Below are positions 14,144 through 21,934 of a stretch of DNA of 64,000 nt, piece by piece. This DNA is from Streptomyces sp. AC558_RSS880 (GTDB taxonomy: Bacteria; Actinomycetota; Actinomycetes; Streptomycetales; Streptomycetaceae). The stretch is from positions 487,640-551,639 of the forward strand of contig NZ_JAGMUJ010000161.1 of NCBI RefSeq assembly GCF_019049255.1. The letters run 5' to 3'. Position 1 is the first letter of the stretch. The number at the start of each line of letters is the position of its first letter. The notes below the pieces were generated by a model. The model ran no database searches, was not told the origin of the DNA, and saw only the letters and a program-made list of their open reading frames with translations. The translations under genes and the position numbers were made by a program.

Positions 14144-15838
14144 TCAGGCCGTGGTCCACCACACGGTCGTGTCGGCGGGCAGCTTCGCCTCGCCGGCCGT
14201 CTCCTCCACCTCACCGCTGGCGAGCAGGACACGACCGTACGACGGCGTGGTCACCGACTCCCCCGTGGTGTTGGCGACGCACACGAAGTCGCCGCGCCGG
14301 AAGGCGAGGACGCCCTCGGGTGCCCGCAGCCACTCCACCGCGTCGCCCGCGCCCAGGTCGGCCTGGTCCCGGCGCACGGCGAGCGCGGACCGGTACAGCT
14401 CCAGGGTCGAGCCGGGGTCGCCGGTCTGCGCCTCGACGCTCAGCCCGCCCCAGCTCGCCGGCTGCGGCAGCCAGCTGCCGCCGTCGCCGAAGCCGTACGA
14501 GGAGCCCTCGCGGGTCCACGGGATCGGGACGCGGCAGCCGTCGCGGAAGCCGTCCTGGCCCGCGCCCCGGAAGTACGCCGGGTCCTGGCGCACCTCGTCC
14601 GGCAGGTCGACGACGTCCGGCAGGCCGAGCTCCTCGCCCTGGTAGACGTAGGCCGAACCGGGCAGTGCCAGCATCAGCAGGGTCGCCGCGCGCGCCCGGC
14701 GCAGGCCCAGTTCGCGGTCGCCGGCCAGACGGATCTGGGTGCCGAGGCCGGCCGGGTTGGCGAAGCGGGTGGCGTGCCGGGTGACGTCGTGGTTGGACAG
14801 CACCCAGGTGGCGGGGGCGCCGACCGGGCGCATGGCGTCCAGGGTGCGGTCGATGACCTCGCGCAGTTCCGACGCGTCCCAGTGGGTGCCCAGGTACTGG
14901 AAGTTGAACGCCTGGTGCAGTTCGTCGGGGCGGACGTAGTTCGCGGTGCGCTCGACGGTCGGGGTCCAGGCCTCGGCGACGAAGATGCGCTCGCCGCTGT
15001 ACTCGTCGAGGATGAGGCGCCACTGGCGGTAGATGTCGTGGACGCCGTCCTGGTCGAAGAACGGCATGACATCGTTGCCCAGCAGCTTCAGTTGCTCATG
15101 GGATCCAAGGTCGGGAAGCCCTTCCGCCTTCACCATGCCGTGGGCGACGTCGATGCGGAAGCCGTCCACGCCCATGTCGAGCCAGAACCGCAGGATGGAG
15201 CGGAACTCGTCGCCGACGGCCGGGTGCTCCCAGTTGAAGTCGGGCTGCTCGGGCGCGAACAGGTGCAGGTACCACTCGCCGGGCGTGCCGTCGGGCTCGG
15301 TGACCCGGGTCCAGGCCGGGCCGCCGAAGATCGACTCCCAGTCGTTGGGCGGCAGCTCGCCGTTCTCGCCCTTGCCGGGGCGGAAGTGGTAGCGGTCGCG
15401 GGAGGGCGAGCCGGGGCCCTCGGCGAGGGCGCGCTTGAACCATTCGTGCTGGTCGGAGGAGTGGTTCGGGACCAGGTCGACGATGATCCTGAGGCCGAGG
15501 CCGTGGGCGTCGCGGATCAGCGCGTCCGCGTCGAGGAGGGTGCCGAACATGGGGTCGACGGCGCGGTAGTCGGCGACGTCGTAGCCGGCGTCGGCCTGCG
15601 GGGAGGCGTAGAAGGGGCTGAGCCACACGGCGTCCACGCCGAGGTCGCGCAGGTACGGCAGGCGGGAGCGGATGCCTTCCAGGTCGCCCATGCCGTCGCC
15701 GTTGCTGTCGGCGAAGCTGCGCGGGTACACCTGGTAGATCACCGCGTCCCGCCACCAGTCGCGGCGCCGTGCGACGGTGGCGACGGCCGAGTCGGTCGTG
15801 GGGGTCGGGGCCGGGGCGGCGGAGTGCTGCTGGCTCAT
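14144..15838 (-). CDS. aglA: Intracellular GH13 alpha-glucosidase
   Basis: 564 residues, no signal peptide. It begins the catalytic fold with WWRDAVIYQVYPRSFADSNG, typical of oligo-1,6-/alpha-glucosidases. Catalytic residues sit near Asp229 (DGFRIDVAHG), Glu288 (FVAEAWTP) and Asp350 (LSNHDVTRH). It should release glucose from imported maltose and maltodextrins in the cytoplasm. It lies 146 bases after malG on the same strand, with no strong terminator between them, so it is probably the last gene of the malEFG operon. The same order (malR, malEFG, aglA) is known in S. coelicolor. Confidence 0.9.
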   Translation of the reverse strand: MSQQHSAAPAPTPTTDSAVATVARRRDWWRDAVIYQVYPRSFADSNGDGMGDLEGIRSRLPYLRDLGVDAVWLSPFYASPQADAGYDVADYRAVDPMFGTLLDADALIRDAHGLGLRIIVDLVPNHSSDQHEWFKRALAEGPGSPSRDRYHFRPGKGENGELPPNDWESIFGGPAWTRVTEPDGTPGEWYLHLFAPEQPDFNWEHPAVGDEFRSILRFWLDMGVDGFRIDVAHGMVKAEGLPDLGSHEQLKLLGNDVMPFFDQDGVHDIYRQWRLILDEYSGERIFVAEAWTPTVERTANYVRPDELHQAFNFQYLGTHWDASELREVIDRTLDAMRPVGAPATWVLSNHDVTRHATRFANPAGLGTQIRLAGDRELGLRRARAATLLMLALPGSAYVYQGEELGLPDVVDLPDEVRQDPAYFRGAGQDGFRDGCRVPIPWTREGSSYGFGDGGSWLPQPASWGGLSVEAQTGDPGSTLELYRSALAVRRDQADLGAGDAVEWLRAPEGVLAFRRGDFVCVANTTGESVTTPSYGRVLLASGEVEETAGEAKLPADTTVWWTTA

Positions 15839-15984
15839 GTCGTCCTTGATACGAGTTCGGTCGGGAAGGCGAGTGGGGTGCGGCGGGGAGACGAGGCGGC
15901 CGCGGGGGTCAGCGGGGTCGGATGGACACCCGCGGCCGCCTACCCGCGCGAGTCAGGCGCGCGGGAGTCGTTCCACGGAGGGGG

Positions 15985-16896
15985 TCAGCCCTTCGTGCCG
16001 CCGGCGGTGAGGCCGGCCACCAGGTTCTTCTGCACGAGGTAGAAGAACGCGGAGACCGGTATCGCGATCAGGACCGCGGTGGCGGCCATGAGGTTGCGCT
16101 GTGCGTCGTGCTCGCTGACGAAGCTCTGCAGACCGACGGCGAGGGTGTACTTCTCGTCGTCGAGCATGAACGTCGTGGCGAAGGCGACCTCGCCGAACGC
16201 GGTGATGAAGCTGTAGAACGCGGCGACCGCCAGCCCCGGCTTGGAGAGCGGCAGGATCAGCCGTGCGAACGTGCCGAAGGGGGTCAGCCCGTCGACGCGT
16301 CCCGCCTCGTCGATCTCGAACGGGATGGTGTCGAAGTAGCCCTTCATCAGCCAGGCGCAGTACGGCACCGCCGTCGAGCAGTAGACGAGGATGAGTCCAA
16401 GGTAGCTGTCGACGAGCTGCAGGTCCGAGAGGATCTGGTACATCGGGACCATCAGGACGGCCACCGGGAACATCTGGGTGAGCAGGAGCACCCACATGAA
16501 CTTCCGGTAGCCGGGGAAGCGCATGCGGGAGACCGCGTAGCCGGTGGTGGCGGCGACGAGGACGCCGATGACCGTGGTGCCGAGCGAGACGATCAGCGAG
16601 CTCTTCAGCCAGTCGAAGAAGTTCGTGTTCTGCAGGACGAACGTGTAGTTGTCGAGCGTCATCTTGCCCCAGATGCCGCCGGGGCGCAGATAGTCGTCCT
16701 TGTCCGGGCCGAGGGAGAGGAAGACCAGCCAGACGACCGGGAACAGCGCGATCAGGCTGGCGACGGTCAGGATGCCGTGCGAGGTGAGGCGGCCCAGAGG
16801 GCCGCTCTCGCCGCGCCGGCGCGCCTTGCGGGGCGGGAGCGGGGCGTCGGCAGGCCGGTCCGCCGGAGCAGTGGTGGTGACGGTGGAGGTGCTCAT
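15985..16896 (-). CDS. malG: Maltodextrin ABC transporter permease MalG
   Basis: 303 residues from the ATG at 16896, which has an AGGAG Shine-Dalgarno; an in-frame start 36 bases upstream is less well supported. About six transmembrane helices. The EAA loop that docks to the ATPase reads EAGRVDGLTPFGTFARLILP. It begins 13 bases after malF. No ATPase gene is in the locus; in Streptomyces the shared ATPase MsiK, encoded elsewhere, energises MalEFG. Confidence 0.92.
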   Translation of the reverse strand: MSTSTVTTTAPADRPADAPLPPRKARRRGESGPLGRLTSHGILTVASLIALFPVVWLVFLSLGPDKDDYLRPGGIWGKMTLDNYTFVLQNTNFFDWLKSSLIVSLGTTVIGVLVAATTGYAVSRMRFPGYRKFMWVLLLTQMFPVAVLMVPMYQILSDLQLVDSYLGLILVYCSTAVPYCAWLMKGYFDTIPFEIDEAGRVDGLTPFGTFARLILPLSKPGLAVAAFYSFITAFGEVAFATTFMLDDEKYTLAVGLQSFVSEHDAQRNLMAATAVLIAIPVSAFFYLVQKNLVAGLTAGGTKG

Positions 16897-16909
16897 GGGG
16901 ACTCCTGCC

Positions 16910-17914
16910 TCAGATCGCGAGCTGCTGCTCATTGCGGTTCAGCCAGCGGCGGTAGAAGGAGGTGAAGACGACCAGGATGGCCAGCAGCAGCATGCCGTAG
17001 GCCGCGGACTCGGCGAATTCGCGCGGCTGCTGTCCGAAGCCCAGGTAGTAGGACCAGGTGACGAGGATCTGGGCGTCCGGGGCGGTGTTGCCGAACAGCA
17101 GGAAGATGATCGCGAACTGGTTGAAGGTCCAGATGACGCCGAGCAGGACCACGGTGGAGCTGACCGAGCGCAGGCCGGGCAGGGTGACGTGGCGGAACCG
17201 CTGCCAGGCGTTCGCGCCGTCCATCTCGGCCGCCTCGTACAGGCTGGCGTCGATGGACTGCAGTCCGCCGAGCAGGGAGATCATCATGAACGGCACACCG
17301 CACCAGGTGTTGACCATGATCGCGGCGAACCGCTGCCAGAAGGTGTCCTCCAGCCACGCCGGCGAGGGCAGGCCGAGGGAGTCCAGGGCGGTGTTGATGA
17401 TGCCGGCGTCAGCGAGCATGAAGCGCCAGCCGAAGACGGTGACGAAGGTCGGCACGGCCCACGGCAGGATGAGGACGAGCCGGTAGAAGGTACGGCCCCG
17501 GATCTTCTGGTTGAGCAGCAGGGCCAGGCCCAGGCCGATGCCGTAGTGCAGGGTGACGCAGGCCGCCGTCCACACGATCGTCCAGAGGAACTTGGACCAG
17601 AAGCGGTCGTAGGCCGTCTCGCCCCACAGGATGTCGGCGTAGTTGTCGATGCCGATGAACTTGTAGGTGGCCTCGATCTCGTTGACGCCGATGGTGCGGG
17701 CCGAGTTCAGGCTGTCCGCGTCGGTGAGGGTGAGGTAGAAGCCGTACGTCAGGGGGTACAGCACGATGACGCCGAGCACGAGGGCCACCGGCGCGATCAT
17801 GGCGTAGGCGTACCAGTGCTTCTGGAAACTGCGCTTCAGGCGGCTGACCGGCCCGGGGCGGGGCGCGCGGTCACCGCGGCGCTTGCCGGTCGCGCGGTCG
17901 ATGGCGACTGTCAT
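16910..17914 (-). CDS. malF: Maltodextrin ABC transporter permease MalF
   Basis: 334 residues, ATG start, basic N-terminal cytoplasmic tail then six or so membrane helices beginning YAYAMIAPVALVLGVIVLYP. The EAA motif is EAAEMDGANAWQRFRHVTLP. It partners MalG and receives substrate from MalE. A hairpin in the 98-base gap after malE probably sets lower expression than the binding protein. Confidence 0.92.
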   Translation of the reverse strand: MTVAIDRATGKRRGDRAPRPGPVSRLKRSFQKHWYAYAMIAPVALVLGVIVLYPLTYGFYLTLTDADSLNSARTIGVNEIEATYKFIGIDNYADILWGETAYDRFWSKFLWTIVWTAACVTLHYGIGLGLALLLNQKIRGRTFYRLVLILPWAVPTFVTVFGWRFMLADAGIINTALDSLGLPSPAWLEDTFWQRFAAIMVNTWCGVPFMMISLLGGLQSIDASLYEAAEMDGANAWQRFRHVTLPGLRSVSSTVVLLGVIWTFNQFAIIFLLFGNTAPDAQILVTWSYYLGFGQQPREFAESAAYGMLLLAILVVFTSFYRRWLNRNEQQLAI

Positions 17915-17963
17915 GGTTCGGCACCTTCTGGATGATCAAGGAGTACGGCACACAGGCCGGCGA

Positions 17964-18001
17964 CCGCCGGACCCTCCCCTGACGGGAAGCGGGTCCGGCG
18001 G
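17964..18001 (-). terminator. Intercistronic hairpin between malE and malF
   Basis: CCGCCGGACCC (17964-17974) and GGGTCCGGCGG (17991-18001) form a perfect 11-bp stem. In binding-protein operons such hairpins typically act as partial terminators or 3'-end stabilisers that keep the binding protein in excess over the permeases; that role is inferred. Confidence 0.55.
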
Positions 18002-18012
18002 CCACGCGGGCG

Positions 18013-19284
18013 TTACTTGCTGAAGTCCGGCACCAGCTTGGCGATCGCGGTCTCCGCGTCGCCCAGGCCCTTGTCCAGGGACTCCTTGCCGCTCGCGATC
18101 TGCGGGAGCTCGTCGTCCAGCGGACCCCACAGCGAGCTGTACTCGGGCAGGGCCGGGCGCGGCTGCGCGGCGGAGAGGACCGTCTGGTAGCCGGCGATGC
18201 CCGGGTCGGCCTTGACCTGGTCGGTGTAGGCGTCGTCGCGCGTGGGCAGCGTGGAGTTCTTCAGCGCGATGGTCTCCTGCGCCTTGGCCGAGGTCATGAA
18301 CTTCACGAACTTCAGCGCGGCCTGCTGCTTGTCCTCGGTGGAACCGGCGTAGACGGAGAGGTTGTGGCCGCCGGTCGGGGCGCCCGCCTTGCCGGTGGAG
18401 CCGGCCGGGACGGTGGCGATGCCGAGGTTGTCCTTGTCCTTGAAGGCGGAGCCCTTGTAGAAGTTGGTGATCTCCCACGGGCCCTGGATGATCGAGGCGA
18501 CCTTGCCGTTGACGAACGCGTCCTGGATGTGGGCGTAGGCGTCGGCGGTCACGTCGGCCTTGTGCAGGCCCTTGCCGTCGAAGAGGTCCAGCCAGGTGCC
18601 GTAGGCCTTCTCGGCCGCGGCCGACTTCACGGTGACCTTCTTGGCGTCGGCGTCGACCATGTCGGTGCCCTCGCCGTACAGGAACGGCTGGGCGTAGTAG
18701 CCCGCGGTGGAGCCCCAGTAGCCGTCGACGCCGGTCTTGGCCTTGATGGTGGCGGCGGCCTTCTTCAGGTCGTCCCAGGTCTTGGGGGCCTCGACGCCGG
18801 CCTTCTCGAAGATTTCCTTGTTGTAGACGAAGGCGAGGGTGTCCGTGGTGAAGGGGACGCCGTAGGTCTTGCCCTCGTACTTGGCCTGCTCGATCAGGTT
18901 GGGCTTGAACTTGTCCTGCTCGGCGAGGGCCTCGGTGCCGTCCAGCGGCAGGAAGAAGCTCTTCTTGGCGAAGGCGGGGGTCCAGCCGACCTCGGAGCGC
19001 AGCACGTCGGGGGCGCCCTTGGAACCGGCGGCGGTGTCGAACTTGTTCTGCGCCTGGTCGAAGGGGACGTTGACGTAGTCGACCTTGATGTCCTTGTTGG
19101 CCGCCTCGAACTCCTTGACCAGGGCCTTGTACGTCGGCGCCTCGTTGGTCGCGTTGGAGGTGTCCCACCAGGTGATGGTGACCGGGCCGCCGGCCGAGTC
19201 GCCGCTGTCGCTGTCTCCGCCGCAGGCCGTCGCCGCGAGGGCGAGGGACGCCACCAGCGCGGTGGCCGCTATGCCACGCCGCAT
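18013..19284 (-). CDS. malE: Maltodextrin-binding lipoprotein MalE
   Basis: 423 residues from the ATG at 19284, which has AAGGAGA six bases upstream; the frame is open far upstream, but only this start gives a signal peptide (MRRGIAATALVASLALAATAC) with lipobox Cys. The mature part is a type-1 sugar-binding protein: VTITWWDTSNATNEAPTYK, FVYNKEIFEKAGVEAPKTWD, GVPFTTDTLAF. Anchored outside the membrane, it delivers maltose and maltodextrins to MalFG. Its leader contains a foldback element and MalR-like boxes. Confidence 0.93.
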   Translation of the reverse strand: MRRGIAATALVASLALAATACGGDSDSGDSAGGPVTITWWDTSNATNEAPTYKALVKEFEAANKDIKVDYVNVPFDQAQNKFDTAAGSKGAPDVLRSEVGWTPAFAKKSFFLPLDGTEALAEQDKFKPNLIEQAKYEGKTYGVPFTTDTLAFVYNKEIFEKAGVEAPKTWDDLKKAAATIKAKTGVDGYWGSTAGYYAQPFLYGEGTDMVDADAKKVTVKSAAAEKAYGTWLDLFDGKGLHKADVTADAYAHIQDAFVNGKVASIIQGPWEITNFYKGSAFKDKDNLGIATVPAGSTGKAGAPTGGHNLSVYAGSTEDKQQAALKFVKFMTSAKAQETIALKNSTLPTRDDAYTDQVKADPGIAGYQTVLSAAQPRPALPEYSSLWGPLDDELPQIASGKESLDKGLGDAETAIAKLVPDFSK

Positions 19285-19316
19285 GAGGTTCTCCTTGAGG
19301 GTTAAGCCCGTGTGGT

Positions 19317-19492
19317 GGGCCCTGTCGTCACATTCGCGTCGTCCGCCCGAAGGGCGGGCCTCGCGGCGTCTGGTGCGTGCGATCGCAAGGCGCCGGAGCG
19401 CCCTCGTGGCGGAGCCACGTGGGCGTTTCGGCAACATTGCGAGCGTGCGTGCCAGGCGTCGCGAGGCAGACGGGAAGGTGACGACAGGGCCC
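19317..19492. mobile_element. MITE-like foldback element in the malE leader
   Basis: 176 bp bounded by 24-bp terminal inverted repeats (19317-19340 and 19469-19492) with only two mismatches; each end begins GGGCCCTGTCGTCAC. The interior is largely self-complementary, with CGTGGC-GGA-GCCACG at 19405-19419 near the centre and paired CGCCC/GGGCG outside it. It encodes nothing recognisable. No clean target duplication was seen. It lies between malE (RBS near 19291) and the MalR-like boxes, so a long hairpin is probably transcribed as part of the malE 5' leader. Confidence 0.65.
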
Positions 19493-19593
19493 CGCAGGTG
19501 CGGCCCCGTCTGCCGTCCTGCGAACTTGCCGACCGCGCCGTTGCCGCCGCCGGGCGACGTGAACGTAACAGCGATGGAACCGTTTCGAAAGAC

Positions 19594-19619
19594 CTTGCAG
19601 AAAAGTTTTGCAAGCAACG
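19594..19619. promoter_or_regulatory. Candidate MalR operator for malE
   Basis: CTTGCAGAAAAGTTTTGCAAG followed by CAACG contains inverted CTTGC/GCAAG halves and shares CTTGCAGAAAA with the amylase box. It lies in the malE-malR divergent region, about 310 bases from malE (about 135 if the foldback element is discounted) and 273 from malR. Confidence 0.65.
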
Positions 19620-19700
19620 CCGAGAGTTACCCCGCCGTGACCTGTTCTCGACCGCTCGGCGACCCGGGTTTCCGCCCGTACGGCAAGGGTTCGGACTGTT

Positions 19701-19725
19701 GTGCAAGACTCTGCAAGCACTTGCC
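19701..19725. promoter_or_regulatory. Second cluster of MalR-like half sites
   Basis: GTGCAAGACTCTGCAAGCAC followed by TTGCC: two direct TGCAAG copies 11 bases apart plus an inverted TTGCC, within the malE-malR intergenic region. It may serve malR autoregulation or cooperative binding with the 19594 box. The rest of 19285-19891 holds the foldback element and no gene. Confidence 0.45.
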
Positions 19726-19891
19726 ATCCGTTGCCGCCGGGGGAATCATCCCTTGCGGACCGGACGCCGACCACGACTTGAGGACCGCGATGACCCAGCA
19801 GCCCGCAGCGGGCCGTTCGACGGCACGCGCCGCGCGCACCAGGCGTCCGATCGGTGTGCAAGGGGAGAACCGGCGGCTACAGTCCACTCCT

Positions 19892-20938
19892 GTGACCACA
19901 CGCCTTGCCGATATCGCTGCTCAGGCGGGGGTGAGCGAGGCGACCGTCAGCCGCGTCCTCAACGGCAAACCGGGCGTCGCCGCCACCACCCGCCAGTCCG
20001 TGCTCGCCGCCCTCGACGTCCTCGGCTACGAGCGTCCGGTGCGGCTGCGGCAGCGCAGCGAGGGCCTGGTCGGTCTGATCACCCCGGAGCTGGAGAACCC
20101 GATCTTCCCGGCGCTGGCCCAGGTCATCGGGCAGGCGCTGACCCGCCAGGGCTACACGCCGGTGCTCGCCACCCAGACCCCGGGCGGGTCGACGGAGGAC
20201 GAGCTCACCGAGATGCTCGTGGACCGCGGCGTGGCCGGCATCATCTACGTCTCCGGGCTGCACGCCGACACCACCGCCGACACGCAGCGCTACGAACGGC
20301 TGCGGGCGCAGGGCGTGCCGTTCGTGCTCGTGGACGGTTTCTCGCCGAAGGTGCAGGCGCCGTTCATCTCCCCCGACGACCGGGCCGCGATGGCGCTCGC
20401 CGTCACCCACCTCGTCTCCCTCGGCCACACCCGCATCGGGCTCGCGCTCGGGCCGAAGCGGTTCGTGCCGGTGCAGCGCAAGATCGAGGGCTTCGTGCGC
20501 ACCGTGCAGGAGCAACTGGGTCTGAGCGCCGAGACGGTCGAGACGGAGCTGGTCCAGCACTCGCTGTACACGCTGGAGGGCGGCCAGGCCGCCGCCACCG
20601 CGCTGATGGACCGCGACTGCACGGCGGTGGTGTGCGCGAGCGACATGATGGCGCTGGGCGCGATACGGGCGGCCCGGCAGCGCGGTCTGGACGTGCCGAA
20701 GGACATCTCGGTGGTCGGCTTCGACGACTCCCCGCTGATCGCCTTCACCGACCCGCCGCTGACCACGGTCCGCAAGCCGGTCCCGGCGATGGGCCAGGCC
20801 GCGGTGCGCACGCTGCTGGAGGAGATCGGCGGGACGCCCGCGCCGCACAGCGAGTTCGTGTTCATGCCGGAACTGGTGGTGCGCGGTTCGACCGCTTCGG
20901 CCCCTGGGGACCGGAATCGTCCTCAAGGCGGAGAGTAG
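19892..20938 (+). CDS. malR: LacI-family maltose repressor MalR
   Basis: 348 residues from the GTG at 19892. The LacI DNA-binding domain starts at once (TRLADIAAQAGVSEATVSRVLNGKPGV), then a periplasmic-binding-protein-like effector domain (GLITPELENPIFPALAQ, VVCASDMMALGAIRA, VVGFDDSPLIAF). An in-frame ATG at 19789 has a GAGG before it and would add 34 residues, but LacI proteins normally begin at the HTH, so I prefer the GTG. Divergent from malEFG-aglA. In S. coelicolor MalR represses mal and amylase genes, and the boxes noted here fit. Confidence 0.92.
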   Translation: MTTRLADIAAQAGVSEATVSRVLNGKPGVAATTRQSVLAALDVLGYERPVRLRQRSEGLVGLITPELENPIFPALAQVIGQALTRQGYTPVLATQTPGGSTEDELTEMLVDRGVAGIIYVSGLHADTTADTQRYERLRAQGVPFVLVDGFSPKVQAPFISPDDRAAMALAVTHLVSLGHTRIGLALGPKRFVPVQRKIEGFVRTVQEQLGLSAETVETELVQHSLYTLEGGQAAATALMDRDCTAVVCASDMMALGAIRAARQRGLDVPKDISVVGFDDSPLIAFTDPPLTTVRKPVPAMGQAAVRTLLEEIGGTPAPHSEFVFMPELVVRGSTASAPGDRNRPQGGE

Positions 20939-21057
20939 GGCCTCCGGCGCACTGCCACAGGAGGAAGGAGCGGGCCTGCCGTCGGGGGAGCACGTGCGGG
21001 TCGGGCCCGACCGGGGGATGATCTGACCGGAGGGTCTTTTCTGGCAGACTCTGGCCC

Positions 21058-21927
21058 ATGGGTGACACGACGGTGACAACGCTGGAAGGCCAGGAAGAGG
21101 CCGCAGCGCGCCCCGTCGCGGAGAAGACGGGGCCGGGCCGCCTGCGCCGTCTGCGCGTACCGCGCCGGCCCCGGCTGTGGTTCGAGATCCTGCTGATCGC
21201 GGTGAGTTACTGGACGTACTCGCTCGTGCGCAACGCCGTGCCGGAACAGCGGTCCGAGGCGCTGCGCAACGCCGACTGGATCTGGCGGCTCGAGCAGCAG
21301 CTGGGCCTCGCCGTCGAGGAGTCCGTCAACCATGCCGTGAACTCGGTGACTTGGCTCATCGTCGGCATGAACTACTACTACGCCACCCTGCACTTCGTGG
21401 TGACGCTGGGTGTCCTGGTGTGGCTCTACCGTGGTCATCCCGGCCGCTATTCGGCGACCCGCCTGGTCCTCTTCACCACCACGGGCATCGCCCTCGTCGG
21501 CTACTACCTGTATCCGCTCGCCCCGCCCCGGCTGATGAACGGCCAGGACTTCATCGACACCGTCCTGGTCCACCAGACGTGGGGCTCGATGGCCTCCGGT
21601 GACCTGAAGAACATGTCGAACCAGTACGCCGCGATGCCGTCGATGCACATCGGCTGGTCGGTCTGGTCCGGTCTGACGATCTTCGCGCTGGCCACCGTCC
21701 CGTGGGTGCGGGTGCTGGGCCTGGTGTACCCGGCGGCCACGCTGGTGGTCATCGTCGCCACCGCCAACCACTTCTGGCTGGACGCGGTGGGCGGCGTCCT
21801 CTGCCTGGCCTTCGGCTACGGCATCGCCCTGGTCTGGTACGGCCGGCAGCCGTACGCCCTGCCGAGGCAGGCGGGCGGACGGGAGAAACGGGGGCCGGCC
21901 CGGATTCCGGTGCCGAAGCAGGGATGA
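21058..21927 (+). CDS. PAP2-superfamily membrane phosphatase/transferase
   Basis: 289 residues with about six transmembrane helices after a charged N-terminal tail. The PAP2 catalytic signature is present in order: a Lys/Arg-Pro region near PPRLM, then SMHIGW, then NHFWLDAVGG with the catalytic His and Asp. The fold resembles inositol-phosphotransferase/PAP2 proteins of actinomycetes that act on lipid phosphates at the membrane. The exact substrate is unknown. It converges on glnE with seven bases between stop codons. Confidence 0.85.
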   Translation: MGDTTVTTLEGQEEAAARPVAEKTGPGRLRRLRVPRRPRLWFEILLIAVSYWTYSLVRNAVPEQRSEALRNADWIWRLEQQLGLAVEESVNHAVNSVTWLIVGMNYYYATLHFVVTLGVLVWLYRGHPGRYSATRLVLFTTTGIALVGYYLYPLAPPRLMNGQDFIDTVLVHQTWGSMASGDLKNMSNQYAAMPSMHIGWSVWSGLTIFALATVPWVRVLGLVYPAATLVVIVATANHFWLDAVGGVLCLAFGYGIALVWYGRQPYALPRQAGGREKRGPARIPVPKQG

Positions 21928-21934
21928 CCCGGGG

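Noticed and set aside
18013..19617. A longer MalE starting at 19617
   Set aside because: The added N terminus would be translated from the foldback element and hides the lipoprotein signal; the ATG at 19284 has a good Shine-Dalgarno.
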